DNA of 64,000 bases, taken from contig NZ_MSSW01000008.1 of assembly GCF_002150685.1 (NCBI RefSeq), forward strand, positions 62,001-126,000. Direction: 5' to 3'. Position numbers and translations under genes: made by a program. The notes under the pieces are model-generated. The model searched no databases and had not been told where the DNA came from. It saw nothing but the letters and a program-made list of their open reading frames with translations. Positions 35,089 through 45,115 of this stretch are shown here, in pieces. Numbering within the stretch: position 1 is the first letter of the stretch; each line of letters opens with the position of its first letter. This stretch comes from Algoriphagus antarcticus (lineage in GTDB: Bacteria > Bacteroidota > Bacteroidia > Cytophagales > Cyclobacteriaceae).

Positions 35089-38000
35089 ATGCAAGAAGGT
35101 TTGTATCGATCGGAGTTTGAGCACGACTCCTGCGGTATAGGTGCGGTTGTTGATCTGAGTGCAGTACCCTCACATGAGACGATTAGCGATGCCTTATACA
35201 TGCTGAGCAATATGGAGCACCGTGGCGGCCGTGGATCTGATCCTAAGTCTGGCGATGGAGCTGGCATATTAATACAGGTACCACATCAGTTCCTCAAAGA
35301 TATTACTGCGCGTACAGAAATCGAGCTTCCTGAAGCTGGATCCTATGGTGTAGGTATGACCTTTTTCCCAAGGAATAAGCAATTATTTCATCGCTCGAAA
35401 GAACTCCTCAATCAGTTGATCGATGAGCTGGGTTTTGAATTGATCGGCTATAGATCTGTTCCGGTGGATGAAACTGTACCGGGTTCAGGAGCACTTGAGG
35501 TGATGCCAAATATTGAGCAACTTTTTGTCAAGCATAAAAAGGGACTCACAGGAATTGAATTGGAGCGTAAACTTTACGTATTGAGAAACTATTCTACTTT
35601 AGAAATCAATACCAAGATTCCTGGTGTGAATCAGTCTTTCTATTTTGCGAGTTTGAGTAGCCAGACACTTATATATAAGGGGCAGTTGCGCACAGACCAG
35701 GTTTTGGCTTTTTACAAAGACCTTCAGAATCCGAGGATCGGATCTGCTTTTGCGATAGTTCACTCCCGCTTCTCTACCAATACCTTTCCAAATTGGAGAC
35801 TGGCTCAGCCGTTTCGTTTTCTTTCTCACAATGGTGAGATCAATACGATCAAGGGAAATCTGAACAAAATGAAGTCGAAGGAAAACCTCATGAAATCTCA
35901 GTATTTCACTGATGAGGAGCTTTCCAGATTGATGCCAATCACCGACAAACTAAAGTCGGATTCTGCGAATCTTGACGCGATGGTGGAGCTACTGACTTTG
36001 AGTGGACGATCTCTGCCTCATGCCATGATGATGCTTGTCCCAGAGGCATGGCAAGATAACGAGGTGATGGATCGAGACAGAAAATCATTCTACAAATTCC
36101 ACGCATCACTTGTAGAGCCATGGGATGGCCCAGCTGCTTTGCTATTTACAGATGGAAAATCTGTAGGTGCCACACTGGATAGAAACGGTCTCCGTCCACT
36201 TAGATATTTTATCACAAAAGATAAACGACTTATTCTATCTTCTGAAGCCGGAGCTCTGCCTATTCGCGAAGCTACTATTGTAGAAAAAGGCAGAATTAGC
36301 CCAGGAAGGATGATGTGGGCCGATTTGGAAAAGGGACGTGTATTATTTGATCAAGAAGTAAAAGGAGAAGTCTGTAGCAGGCAGCCTTATGAGCAGTGGG
36401 TAGCAGATCAGCGAATCAAACTTCGCTTAGAAGACGCACCTATAAAGCTGTCTCATCCATATTTCACCGAGAATATTAAAAAGCACCAAACCATATTTGG
36501 ATATACTTCTGAGGAACTCAAAGTAGTATTAAGTCCTATGGGAGATACGGCGTATGAAGCAATTGGATCTATGGGAGCGGATACTCCTCTGGCCGTTCTA
36601 TCCAAAGAAAGTCAGCATATTTCCAATTACTTCAAGCAGCTATTTGCCCAGGTAAGTAACCCGCCGATTGATCCTATTCGGGAGAGAATGGTCATGTCGC
36701 TTTTCACCCGTCTGGGTGTGGGCCAAAATATCCTGGAGGAAAGTCCAAAACATACTCGTCAAATCCACATTTCCCAGCCCGTTCTTTTAAATGAAGATCT
36801 GGAAAAGATCAAAAATATGGAAGGACAGGGCTATAGATGTGCGACACTCACAAGTCTTTTCCTAGCTGACCATAAGTCCGGAAGACTCTTAGAGGCACTG
36901 AACAAGATTTGTGATGAAGCTGAAAAAGCGATCAACGAAGGAAAAAATATTATCGTTATTTCTGATCGCAACAGCACCAAGGAATATGCACCTGTTCCAT
37001 CTCTATTGGCTATAGGAGCGGTACACCATCACTTGGTCAAAAAGAAAATAAGGACCAGCGCCGGCTTGGTGTTGGAATCTGGAGATATCCGCGAAACACA
37101 CCATTTCGCTACTGCGATTGGCTACGGCGCATCTGCTATCAATCCCTACATGGCTTTGGAATCACTGCTCAACATGTTTGAAAAAGGTGAGCTACCCAAT
37201 GCCAAAAACCAGAAGAAACTATTCTCAAACTACCAATCTGCGATAGGAAAAGGACTACTGAAAGTTCTTTCTAAAATGGGTATCAGTACGCTTCAATCGT
37301 ATCAAAGCGCACAGATTTTCGAAGCCTTAGGATTAGGTCCTGAAGTTATCGACAGATGTTTCAAAGGCACAATTTCCAGAATCAGCGGTATTTCCTTTGA
37401 CGAGTTGGCCGAAGAGGTTTTGATCCGTCATAGAGCTGCCTACGAAACTGAATCTCCTATTCTAGAGCAAGGCGGCGTATATCAGTGGAAAAGAAGAGGT
37501 GAAAAACACCTGTTCAATCCTGAAACAATCCACTTACTTCAGAAGTCAACTCGTCTGAACGATTTTGGTATGTACAAAAAATTTGCATCCAAAATCAATG
37601 AGCAAAGCAAAGACGCCTTGACTTTAAGAGGCTTATTTGAATTCAAAAAAAGAATCTCAGTCCCAATCGACGAAGTAGAGCCAGCATCTTCCATCATGAG
37701 AAGATTTGCTACCGGTGCTATGTCCTTTGGTTCGATTTCCCATGAAGCACATTCTACTTTGGCGATAGCCATGAACAGAATGGGCGCCAAAAGTAATTCT
37801 GGTGAAGGAGGAGAAGATGAGATTCGTTTTGCCAAAAAAGAAAATGGAGACTGGGAGCGCTCAGCTATCAAGCAAGTAGCTTCAGGTAGATTCGGTGTTA
37901 CGAGCAATTACTTAACAAATGCTGCCGAACTTCAAATCAAAATGGCTCAAGGAGCTAAGCCCGGAGAAGGTGGTCAGCTTCCTGGACATAAAGTAGATGA

Positions 38001-39579
38001 TTGGATAGGTAGAGTAAGACATTCCACTCCTGGAGTAGGATTGATCTCACCTCCACCCCACCACGATATTTATTCTATCGAAGATTTGGCTCAGCTGATT
38101 TTCGATTTGAAAAATGCCAATAGAAAAGCTAGAATCAACGTTAAGCTGGTTTCCCAAGCAGGTGTGGGTACTGTAGCAGCAGGTGTGGCAAAAGCCAAGG
38201 CTGATGTAATCCTAATCTCCGGAGCAGACGGCGGTACTGGAGCATCTCCATTGAGTTCGATCCGTCACGCTGGTTTGCCTTGGGAGCTTGGATTATCAGA
38301 GGCACATCAAACTTTGGTTAAAAATAACCTTCGAAGTAGAGTAACACTTCAAACCGACGGTCAGCTTCGGACTGGACGTGATCTAGCGATTGCGACACTT
38401 TTGGGAGCTGAAGAATGGGGAATTTCTACCGCTGCATTGGTGGTGGAAGGATGTATTATGATGAGAAAATGCCATCTCAATACTTGTCCTGTGGGTATAG
38501 CAACACAAAATCCAGACTTGAGAAAACTATTTACTGGTGACCCGGATCACGTCGTTAATTACTTCCAATTCCTTGTGCAAGATCTCAGAGAGATCATGGC
38601 ATCGCTTGGATTCCGTACCGTGGATGAAATGGTAGGACAAAGCAACGTACTTCAATCTACAGGACACTTGAATCACTGGAAGTGGGATAAAGTGGACTTG
38701 AGCCCTATTTTCCATAAAGTGGAAGTTCCGGATCATGTAGGAATTCACAAGCAAATCGATCAGGAATTTGAGCTGAAGAGAGTATTGGATAGGCAGTTGA
38801 TCAAGGCAGCGCTGCCTTCATTGGAACAAGCGATGTCCTCATCAGGAAGCTTCCAAATCAAAAATACTGACAGATCAGTGGGGGCAATGCTCTCCAATGA
38901 GATTTCTAAAATATACGGAAGCCCGGGCTTGCCTGAGGATACGATCAATTTCAAATTCACAGGTTCTGCAGGTCAGACTTTCGGAGGATTCCTTGCAAAA
39001 GGAGTCAACTTCGAACTAGAAGGTGAAGCCAACGATTACTTTGGCAAAGGTCTATCTGGTGGAAAACTGATCGTTTATCCTAGCAGAAATGCCAAATTCG
39101 TTCCAGAAGATAACATCATCATCGGTAACGTGGCGTTCTATGGTGCCACTTCTGGAGAAGCATATATCAATGGAAAAGGTGGTGAGCGATTCTGTGTAAG
39201 AAACTCCGGTGTACAAACCGTAGTGGAAGGAATCGGAGATCACGGCTGTGAATATATGACCGGTGGATTGGTAGTAAATCTTGGAGAAATAGGAAGAAAT
39301 TTTGCTGCAGGAATGAGCGGTGGAATCGCCTATATTCTCAAGGATTACATTACTGAAATCAACCCAGAATTAGTAGATATAGATATTCTGGAAGGTGAGG
39401 ATTTCAACACGATCAAGACATTCCTCAAAAGACATGTAAAACTGACCAAGTCGGGTCTAGGAACCAAATTCCTTGATGATTGGGATAAATCCAAAGAGAA
39501 ATTCATCAAGGTAATTCCTAGAGATTATAAGGCGGTTTTAGAGAAAAGAGCATTAGAACAATCAAAATCATTGGCGTAA
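35089..39579 (+). CDS. gltB: Glutamate synthase large subunit
   Basis: This protein of about 1496 residues makes glutamate from glutamine and 2-oxoglutarate. N-terminal class II glutaminase: the nucleophile Cys15 in 'HDSCGIGAVV', soon after the start. Central FMN-binding synthase domain: 'RFATGAMSFGSISHEAHSTL', 'SGEGGEDEIRF', 'SGADGGTGASP'. The 3Fe-4S cysteines are in 'EGCIMMRKCHLNTCPVG'. The C-terminal GXGXG beta-helix is 'GLSGGKLIVYP'. I use the ATG at 35089, which gives the correct glutaminase start with its short propeptide. The ATG of gltD follows after one base. Confidence 0.97.
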   Translation: MQEGLYRSEFEHDSCGIGAVVDLSAVPSHETISDALYMLSNMEHRGGRGSDPKSGDGAGILIQVPHQFLKDITARTEIELPEAGSYGVGMTFFPRNKQLFHRSKELLNQLIDELGFELIGYRSVPVDETVPGSGALEVMPNIEQLFVKHKKGLTGIELERKLYVLRNYSTLEINTKIPGVNQSFYFASLSSQTLIYKGQLRTDQVLAFYKDLQNPRIGSAFAIVHSRFSTNTFPNWRLAQPFRFLSHNGEINTIKGNLNKMKSKENLMKSQYFTDEELSRLMPITDKLKSDSANLDAMVELLTLSGRSLPHAMMMLVPEAWQDNEVMDRDRKSFYKFHASLVEPWDGPAALLFTDGKSVGATLDRNGLRPLRYFITKDKRLILSSEAGALPIREATIVEKGRISPGRMMWADLEKGRVLFDQEVKGEVCSRQPYEQWVADQRIKLRLEDAPIKLSHPYFTENIKKHQTIFGYTSEELKVVLSPMGDTAYEAIGSMGADTPLAVLSKESQHISNYFKQLFAQVSNPPIDPIRERMVMSLFTRLGVGQNILEESPKHTRQIHISQPVLLNEDLEKIKNMEGQGYRCATLTSLFLADHKSGRLLEALNKICDEAEKAINEGKNIIVISDRNSTKEYAPVPSLLAIGAVHHHLVKKKIRTSAGLVLESGDIRETHHFATAIGYGASAINPYMALESLLNMFEKGELPNAKNQKKLFSNYQSAIGKGLLKVLSKMGISTLQSYQSAQIFEALGLGPEVIDRCFKGTISRISGISFDELAEEVLIRHRAAYETESPILEQGGVYQWKRRGEKHLFNPETIHLLQKSTRLNDFGMYKKFASKINEQSKDALTLRGLFEFKKRISVPIDEVEPASSIMRRFATGAMSFGSISHEAHSTLAIAMNRMGAKSNSGEGGEDEIRFAKKENGDWERSAIKQVASGRFGVTSNYLTNAAELQIKMAQGAKPGEGGQLPGHKVDDWIGRVRHSTPGVGLISPPPHHDIYSIEDLAQLIFDLKNANRKARINVKLVSQAGVGTVAAGVAKAKADVILISGADGGTGASPLSSIRHAGLPWELGLSEAHQTLVKNNLRSRVTLQTDGQLRTGRDLAIATLLGAEEWGISTAALVVEGCIMMRKCHLNTCPVGIATQNPDLRKLFTGDPDHVVNYFQFLVQDLREIMASLGFRTVDEMVGQSNVLQSTGHLNHWKWDKVDLSPIFHKVEVPDHVGIHKQIDQEFELKRVLDRQLIKAALPSLEQAMSSSGSFQIKNTDRSVGAMLSNEISKIYGSPGLPEDTINFKFTGSAGQTFGGFLAKGVNFELEGEANDYFGKGLSGGKLIVYPSRNAKFVPEDNIIIGNVAFYGATSGEAYINGKGGERFCVRNSGVQTVVEGIGDHGCEYMTGGLVVNLGEIGRNFAAGMSGGIAYILKDYITEINPELVDIDILEGEDFNTIKTFLKRHVKLTKSGLGTKFLDDWDKSKEKFIKVIPRDYKAVLEKRALEQSKSLA

Positions 39580-39580
39580 A

Positions 39581-41059
39581 ATGGGATCGAAAGAAGGATT
39601 TATTCAATTCAAAAGAGAAACTCCGGTTACCCGTGACGCGAAAGCTAGAATAGGTGACTACAAGGAAATATATGAGCCGTTTTCAGGCGAAAAGTTAAAT
39701 AATCAAGCAGCACGATGCATGGACTGTGGTGTTCCTTTTTGTCATAATGGTTGTCCACTCGGTAATGTGATTCCGGATTTCAACGATGCGGTTTACAACA
39801 ACGAATGGGAGCAAGCGATCAAAATATTAAGGAGCACAAATAATTTCCCTGAATTCACGGGAAGGATCTGCCCCGCTCCCTGCGAGACAAGCTGTGTTTT
39901 GGGCATCAATAAAGATCCTGTTGCGATAGAATTGATCGAGAAAAACATCGCTGAAAAAGCCTATGAACTTGACTTGATCAAAGTAAACCCGCCAAAAACA
40001 AGAACTGGAAAGTCTGTTGCCGTGATTGGCTCAGGACCTGCAGGACTCGCAGCGGCAGATCAGCTAAACCAAGCAGGTCATGAGGTAACGCTTTTCGAAA
40101 AGGATTCCAAACCAGGAGGACTACTACGATATGGAATCCCCGATTTCAAGATGGAAAAATGGGTAATTGATAGACGTATTGAATTTATGAAGCGAGAAGG
40201 GGTAATTTTCTCTTGTGATACCGAAATTGGCTTCAATATCAAAGCAGAAAATATCCTCAAAAACTTTAACGCTGTAGTACTTTCTACCGGCGCCGGACAA
40301 CCAAGAGGACTGAATATCAAAGGCTCACAAGCAAAAGGTGTTCATTTTGCCATGGATTTTCTAGGTGAACAGAACAAGGTTGTATCTGGTGAGATCAAAG
40401 AAAACCCAATTTCAGCAAAAGGAAAGCATGTGATTGTAATCGGCGGTGGTGATACAGGAAGTGATTGTATTGGCACATCCAATCGACATGGAGCGGCTTC
40501 AGTGACGCAGCTTGAGCTTTTGCCTAAGCCCCCTCAGCAAAGAAACACGCTCAACCCATGGCCAGAATGGCCTATGACGCTGAGAACATCCAGTTCTCAT
40601 GAAGAAGGAGTTGAGCGGGTGTTCTCTATTCTTACTAAAGAATTTACGGTGAACAAGGAAGGTCAAGTGACGGGTTTAAGTCTTGTAGATCTGGAATGGG
40701 TACACAAAGACGGTCGTATGGTTTTCGAAGAAATTGCAGGCACTGAACGTACAGTCCCTTGTGATTTAGCATTTTTGGCTATTGGCTATACCGGTCCGGC
40801 CCATAATGGATTACTGGAAGCATTCGGTGCAGAAACCATGGAGAATACACTTCCCAAGTCTAAAAATTATCAAAGCACTAATTCAAAAGTTTTCCTAGCT
40901 GGAGATATGCGTAGAGGCCAATCCTTGGTTGTTTGGGCAATATCAGAAGGAAGAGAGGCCGCTGTGAAAGTGGATGAATTCTTGATGGGAGAGTCTACTC
41001 TACCTCGGAAAGATGAGTCTTTCTTCCAGGTTGAGGAAGAAATTGAGGGAAATATCTGA
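39581..41059 (+). CDS. gltD: Glutamate synthase small subunit
   Basis: This 492-residue FAD-linked subunit passes electrons from NAD(P)H to GltB. N-terminal cysteine clusters: 'CMDCGVPFCHNGCPLG' and 'CPAPCETSCVLG' (two 4Fe-4S). The FAD-binding motif is 'GSGPAGLAAADQL' and the NAD(P) motif is 'GGGDTGSDCIG'. It follows gltB after one base, so the two are co-translated, and a strong terminator lies 46 bases after the stop. Confidence 0.97.
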   Translation: MGSKEGFIQFKRETPVTRDAKARIGDYKEIYEPFSGEKLNNQAARCMDCGVPFCHNGCPLGNVIPDFNDAVYNNEWEQAIKILRSTNNFPEFTGRICPAPCETSCVLGINKDPVAIELIEKNIAEKAYELDLIKVNPPKTRTGKSVAVIGSGPAGLAAADQLNQAGHEVTLFEKDSKPGGLLRYGIPDFKMEKWVIDRRIEFMKREGVIFSCDTEIGFNIKAENILKNFNAVVLSTGAGQPRGLNIKGSQAKGVHFAMDFLGEQNKVVSGEIKENPISAKGKHVIVIGGGDTGSDCIGTSNRHGAASVTQLELLPKPPQQRNTLNPWPEWPMTLRTSSSHEEGVERVFSILTKEFTVNKEGQVTGLSLVDLEWVHKDGRMVFEEIAGTERTVPCDLAFLAIGYTGPAHNGLLEAFGAETMENTLPKSKNYQSTNSKVFLAGDMRRGQSLVVWAISEGREAAVKVDEFLMGESTLPRKDESFFQVEEEIEGNI

Positions 41060-41104
41060 TTCAGTTGAAATAGAATCTTCTTTAAGTTAAAAACTACAAA
41101 AACA

Positions 41105-41134
41105 TAAAGCCATCTGAGAAGTCAGATGGCTTTA
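41105..41134. terminator. Bidirectional terminator after gltD
   Basis: The 13-base arms TAAAGCCATCTGA and TCAGATGGCTTTA pair perfectly around GAAG, with T-rich sequence following on the plus strand. It also lies just past the end of the minus-strand parE remnant. Confidence 0.88.
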
Positions 41135-41141
41135 TTAATTT

Positions 41142-41431
41142 TTAGAAGTGACGTTGAAAGTCTTGCCTTTGATCTAAAATCCTGAAGATATAAACACCAT
41201 CTAAAGTTTTTTCATAAAATATCATGTGGGTTTGAAATCTGTATTCTTTAGCCTAGGAGCATATTCGATCGCACTTCTGCCTAGGTCTGGATTAGAGCAT
41301 AAAGAATCGAAAGTAGTAAAAAGACCTGTGATGTATTTTCTAGCTTGATTATCACCATTTGCCTCCACAATATGGACAGCTATTCGATCCAAATCCTCAT
41401 CTTCCTTTTTGGAGAGTAGGTGGTAATCAGA
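41142..41431 (-). pseudogene. Frameshifted ParE/RelE-type toxin
   Basis: Read from about 41431, the minus strand gives 'DYHLLSKKEDEDLDRIAV', 'RKYITGLFTTFDSL' and 'GRSAIEYAPRLK', which is a ParE-like toxin. It then meets a TGA. Moving by one base at about 41241-41250 continues as 'YRFQTHMIFYEKTLDGVY' and 'IFRILDQRQDFQRHF' up to a TAA at 41142. The expected bases would read AAGGAATAC, but only AAGAATAC is present, so one G seems lost. The reading also lacks a clear ATG near its start. It immediately follows the antitoxin gene, as parE normally follows parD. Confidence 0.82.
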
Positions 41432-41675
41432 CTTGTTTCTTCTTACGATCAGCTTGTCGACTCAGTGCAAATTCCATGATCTCGTTCACTGTTCGAACAC
41501 GAACACTTACTCCGCTATCGTATCCATCCTGAATATCAGCCTTGGTCTGTAGGAAATTTCTATTGCGCTCTTTATCCAATCGAATCAGATGCCGCAAATA
41601 TTCGCTATCATTCGCAAAACCTCCTTGTTGGATTTGTAACTTAATCCATTGCTCCTGAGAAGCTGTGATGGTCAT
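41427..41675 (-). CDS. ParD-like ribbon-helix-helix antitoxin
   Basis: This 82-residue protein has a ParD-type N-terminus ('SQEQWIKLQIQQGGFANDSE', then 'YLRHLIRLDKERN') that forms a ribbon-helix-helix, and a charged C-terminal tail for toxin binding. It precedes and slightly overlaps the toxin remnant. Since that toxin is frameshifted, this antitoxin may now be an orphan, perhaps kept as a repressor or as protection against related toxins. Confidence 0.85.
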   Translation of the reverse strand: MTITASQEQWIKLQIQQGGFANDSEYLRHLIRLDKERNRNFLQTKADIQDGYDSGVSVRVRTVNEIMEFALSRQADRKKKQV

Positions 41676-41847
41676 TGATTTTCTAATAGTAGTCGTAGTT
41701 CAACAATCTAATTACATAGAATTTACGCATTCTAAGATATTATTAAATTATCAAGTTCATAATATCATGTTTCCAAAAAGATCCAGTGGGGAGGATTGAT
41801 ATGAAATCTTCTAAATTAGGCTTTTAATCGTTCGATTACCTTTTTAC

Positions 41848-44721
41848 ATGACTTTAACACCCTACCACGCTAAATACTTCGCATTTGAACTTACCAAACG
41901 CGTAGCCTCTGATAGTATCGAAAAATTAGCTTCTGCTTTGGTGGATGCCAAAGTGGACTTAAACCCACATCAGGTTGAAGCTGCACTTTTTGCATTCAGA
42001 TCCCCTCTTTCAAAAGGAGCTATCCTGGCTGATGAAGTCGGACTCGGAAAAACCATCGAAGCAGGACTTGTCCTCAGTCAAAAATGGGCAGAACGGAAAC
42101 GTAAGATTCTAATCATCGCTCCAGCCAACCTCCGGAAGCAGTGGAATCAAGAGCTACAAGATAAATTCTATCTGGAAAGTATAATTCTAGAAACCAAATC
42201 CTTCAATCAGCAAATCAATAATGGAAACTTAAATCCTTTTGACCAAAAAGATCAAGTTGCAGTTTGCTCTTACCAATTTGCTAAAACTAAAGCACCCTAT
42301 TTACGGCATATCAAATGGGATTTGGTGGTCATTGATGAAGCTCACAGACTTCGGAATGTGTACAAAAACAACAATGTGATCGCCAAAACTCTAAAAGATA
42401 CCTTAGAGCCATTCCCAAAAATTCTTTTAACTGCAACTCCACTCCAAAATTCACTATTAGAATTATATGGTTTGGTTTCAATTATTGATGATCATCTTTT
42501 CGGGGATCTGAAAAGCTTCAAAGCTCAGTATAGCCGGGCAGATAAATACGTCGATTCGGGAATCTATGAGGAGTTAAAAGAACGATTGAAACCTGTAACC
42601 AAACGGACGCTTCGGAGACAGGTTCTTGAATACATCCAGTTCACTAGCAGGAAAGCATTTGTATTTGAGTTTTTCCCGTCGGATAGCGAACATCAATTAT
42701 ATACGCTAGTCTCGGATTATTTACAGCGTGAAAGACTTTATGCATTACCGGCATCTCAGCGTCAATTAATGACCTTGGTCTTGCGGCGTTTGTTGGCATC
42801 TTCTTCATTCGCGATTTCAGGAACCTTCAAGCGACTGGAGGAAAAGTTGCTGGATGTTTTAAAAAGACACAAAGAGAATCCTTTGGAGTTGGAAGATTTT
42901 CTCAATGAAGACTATGAGGATTACGATGAACTCAAAGACGAATGGGAAGATGAAGCAGAAATCCCAGCAGAAAAATGGTATTCGGAAGATGAACTCCTCG
43001 AGATTAAAGTAGAAGCTGATTTATTGGGAAGTTTTGCACAATTGGCAGAATCGATCCAAGTGAACTCTAAGGGTGAAAAGTTAATAGCCGCACTCGAAAC
43101 CGGCTTTGAAGAGGGTACCAAACTCGGTGCAGCAAAGAAGGCAATCATCTTTACTGAAAGTAAGCGAACACAGGCATACCTCGCAGAACTGCTTTCAAAA
43201 AGCGGCTACGCAGGAAAAATAGTGTTATTCAACGGCACAAACTCAGATAAAGGCTCTCGGGCAATTTATCAAAAATGGCTGGCCCAAAACAAAGATTCTG
43301 ACAAAGCAAGTGGCTCACCATCCGCAGATATGCGAGCTGCTTTGGTAGAAAATTTTCGAAATGATGCCGAGATCATGATTGCTACCGAAGCGGCTGCTGA
43401 GGGAATCAACTTGCAATTCTGCTCCGTCGTGGTCAATTATGACATGCCTTGGAATCCGCAGCGAATCGAGCAACGAATCGGTAGATGCCATCGGTATGGG
43501 CAAAAGCATGATGTGCTAGTCATCAACTTTCTGAACAAACGAAATGCCGCTGATGAGCACGTATACCGATTACTCAATGAAAAATTTAATCTTTTCAGCG
43601 GCGTATTCGGAGCCAGTGATGAGGTGCTAGGCTCATTGGAATCCGGTGTGGACATCGAGCGAAGAATAGCACAAATCTATCAAACCTGTAGAACCACGGA
43701 GGAAATAACTAAGAGTTTTACCGAGCTAAGACAGGAACTAGAAGAAAATATTACACAGGCGATGGATTCCACCAAGGAAAAATTGCTGGAAAACTTCGAT
43801 GAAGAAGTGCATGAAAAGCTTCGAATCAACCTTGCTCAAAGTCGGGAGTACATCTCCAAATATGAAACCTACCTCTGGAAAATCGCCAAGTATTCTCTGA
43901 AAGAAAAAGCCAGTTTCGATGAAAAGAATCTTTCCTTCAAGATTCGCTCTCCGATTATCAATGCCCCAATCGGAAATTATAAACTGGGAAATAAACAAAT
44001 TCCAAATCATTATCACTTCAGAATCAATCATCCCCTGGCACAGGAGATTTTGAATACTTGGAGCAGTAAGACGCTGCCAGTTCAGGAAGTCACTTTTGAT
44101 TACACCAATTCCCAAACAATTATTTCAGCGTTGGAGCCTCTGCTAAATAAAACAGGGTGGATCAGTGCCTATCAACTGGAAATCGAATCTTTCGATAAGG
44201 AAGATTATTGGATCGCCGTCGGGCTGACCGAGTCCGGAGAATGGATCGATTCAGAATTGGTCAAGCGATTCTTTTCTTTGAATGCCCAGCTAGGTTCTGC
44301 TCAAGAATTGGATTCCGAAAACAAAGAGCTGATCGAACAGAAACTGGACGAGGAGATGGATGCAGCAAAGGAAATCTCTCTAACCAAAAACGGGAAATTC
44401 TTTGACCAAGAGTATGATAAATTGGAACACTGGGCGGATGATATGAAGATCAGCCTTGAGCGGGAACTCCAAGATCTGGATGGGGAAATCAAACTCAAAA
44501 AAATGGAGGCCAGAAAATCAACGGATCTCAAGACGAAAGTTCAGGCCCAGCGAACCGTGAAAGATCTAGAAAAGCTTAGATCTGAAAAACGAAAACGCCT
44601 CTTCGAAGCCCAAGATGATATCGAGCAGAAAAAAGAGTCTTTGCTTGCCGCCGTTGAGAAGCAACTGGAACAAAGACACCAAGCAAAAGAACTTTTTACT
44701 TTTAAATGGAATATTATATAA
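41848..44721 (+). CDS. SNF2/RapA-like helicase
   Basis: This 957-residue protein belongs to the SNF2 superfamily of double-stranded DNA translocases. Motifs: 'ADEVGLGKTIEAGL' (Walker A), 'VVIDEAHRLRN' (DEAH), 'LLTATPLQNSLLELYGLVSI', and the C-terminal lobe 'EAAAEGINLQFCS' and 'RIEQRIGRCHRYGQK' (motif VI). A long acidic region and a C-terminal coiled coil follow. Such helicases recur in restriction-type islands (DISARM and type III neighbourhoods), where they are thought to remodel or scan DNA. It heads a plus-strand run with higB, higA-immA and a membrane protein. It lacks a visible nuclease domain. Confidence 0.88.
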   Translation: MTLTPYHAKYFAFELTKRVASDSIEKLASALVDAKVDLNPHQVEAALFAFRSPLSKGAILADEVGLGKTIEAGLVLSQKWAERKRKILIIAPANLRKQWNQELQDKFYLESIILETKSFNQQINNGNLNPFDQKDQVAVCSYQFAKTKAPYLRHIKWDLVVIDEAHRLRNVYKNNNVIAKTLKDTLEPFPKILLTATPLQNSLLELYGLVSIIDDHLFGDLKSFKAQYSRADKYVDSGIYEELKERLKPVTKRTLRRQVLEYIQFTSRKAFVFEFFPSDSEHQLYTLVSDYLQRERLYALPASQRQLMTLVLRRLLASSSFAISGTFKRLEEKLLDVLKRHKENPLELEDFLNEDYEDYDELKDEWEDEAEIPAEKWYSEDELLEIKVEADLLGSFAQLAESIQVNSKGEKLIAALETGFEEGTKLGAAKKAIIFTESKRTQAYLAELLSKSGYAGKIVLFNGTNSDKGSRAIYQKWLAQNKDSDKASGSPSADMRAALVENFRNDAEIMIATEAAAEGINLQFCSVVVNYDMPWNPQRIEQRIGRCHRYGQKHDVLVINFLNKRNAADEHVYRLLNEKFNLFSGVFGASDEVLGSLESGVDIERRIAQIYQTCRTTEEITKSFTELRQELEENITQAMDSTKEKLLENFDEEVHEKLRINLAQSREYISKYETYLWKIAKYSLKEKASFDEKNLSFKIRSPIINAPIGNYKLGNKQIPNHYHFRINHPLAQEILNTWSSKTLPVQEVTFDYTNSQTIISALEPLLNKTGWISAYQLEIESFDKEDYWIAVGLTESGEWIDSELVKRFFSLNAQLGSAQELDSENKELIEQKLDEEMDAAKEISLTKNGKFFDQEYDKLEHWADDMKISLERELQDLDGEIKLKKMEARKSTDLKTKVQAQRTVKDLEKLRSEKRKRLFEAQDDIEQKKESLLAAVEKQLEQRHQAKELFTFKWNII

Positions 44722-44730
44722 TCTATAACC

Positions 44731-44762
44731 TTTGGGGTTAATAACTTTTAATCATACTTTTG
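44731..44762 (+). promoter_or_regulatory. Bacteroidota-type promoter before higB
   Basis: TTTG (44731-44734) and TACTTTTG (44755-44762) match the -33/-7 consensus TTTG and TAnnTTTG with a spacing of 20 bases. The -7 box ends one base before the GTG of higB, so the transcript would be leaderless or start inside the gene. AACC (44727-44730) and GGTT form a small palindrome around the -33 box, suggesting autoregulation. Confidence 0.4.
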
Positions 44763-44763
44763 C

Positions 44764-45102
44764 GTGAACATCACTTACAGAACAAACAAATTAAAGAAAG
44801 AGGCAGAGGATCTTAAAGCACTTTTTAAAGCTTATGGAACTAGTGCCAAGCAAATTAATATGAGATTGGCGGATTTGAAAGCTGCTGCAAATCTGGAAGT
44901 CATCGGGAAAATACCCGGTGCTAGATGTCACCAACTCAGTGGGAAAAATTACAAAGGTTATTTAGCAGTAAACATTACTGGAAACAGAAGATTGATTTTT
45001 AAACCTAATCATGAACCATTACCGACAAAAGAAGCTGGTGGATTAGACTGGTCTCAGGTGACAGAGATTACCATTGAAGAACTTTGCTACGATTACCATT
45101 AA
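44764..45102 (+). CDS. HigB/RelE-like toxin
   Basis: This 112-residue protein matches the HigB-type killer family ('LADLKAAANLEVIGKIPGAR', 'CHQLSGKNYKGYLAVNI', 'RRLIFKP'). These are ribosome-dependent mRNA nucleases. It starts with GTG, 42 bases after the helicase stop, and is followed after 13 bases by a HigA-type antitoxin, in the toxin-first order usual for higBA. It is slightly longer than typical because of an extended insert before the C-terminal strand. Confidence 0.87.
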   Translation: MNITYRTNKLKKEAEDLKALFKAYGTSAKQINMRLADLKAAANLEVIGKIPGARCHQLSGKNYKGYLAVNITGNRRLIFKPNHEPLPTKEAGGLDWSQVTEITIEELCYDYH

Positions 45103-45115
45103 AGCAACAAACCCT

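Noticed and set aside
41142..41431. Programmed frameshift in the ParE-like gene
   Set aside because: There is no slippery heptamer or downstream stem at the shift, and ParE proteins are not known to need one. A one-base loss is simpler.
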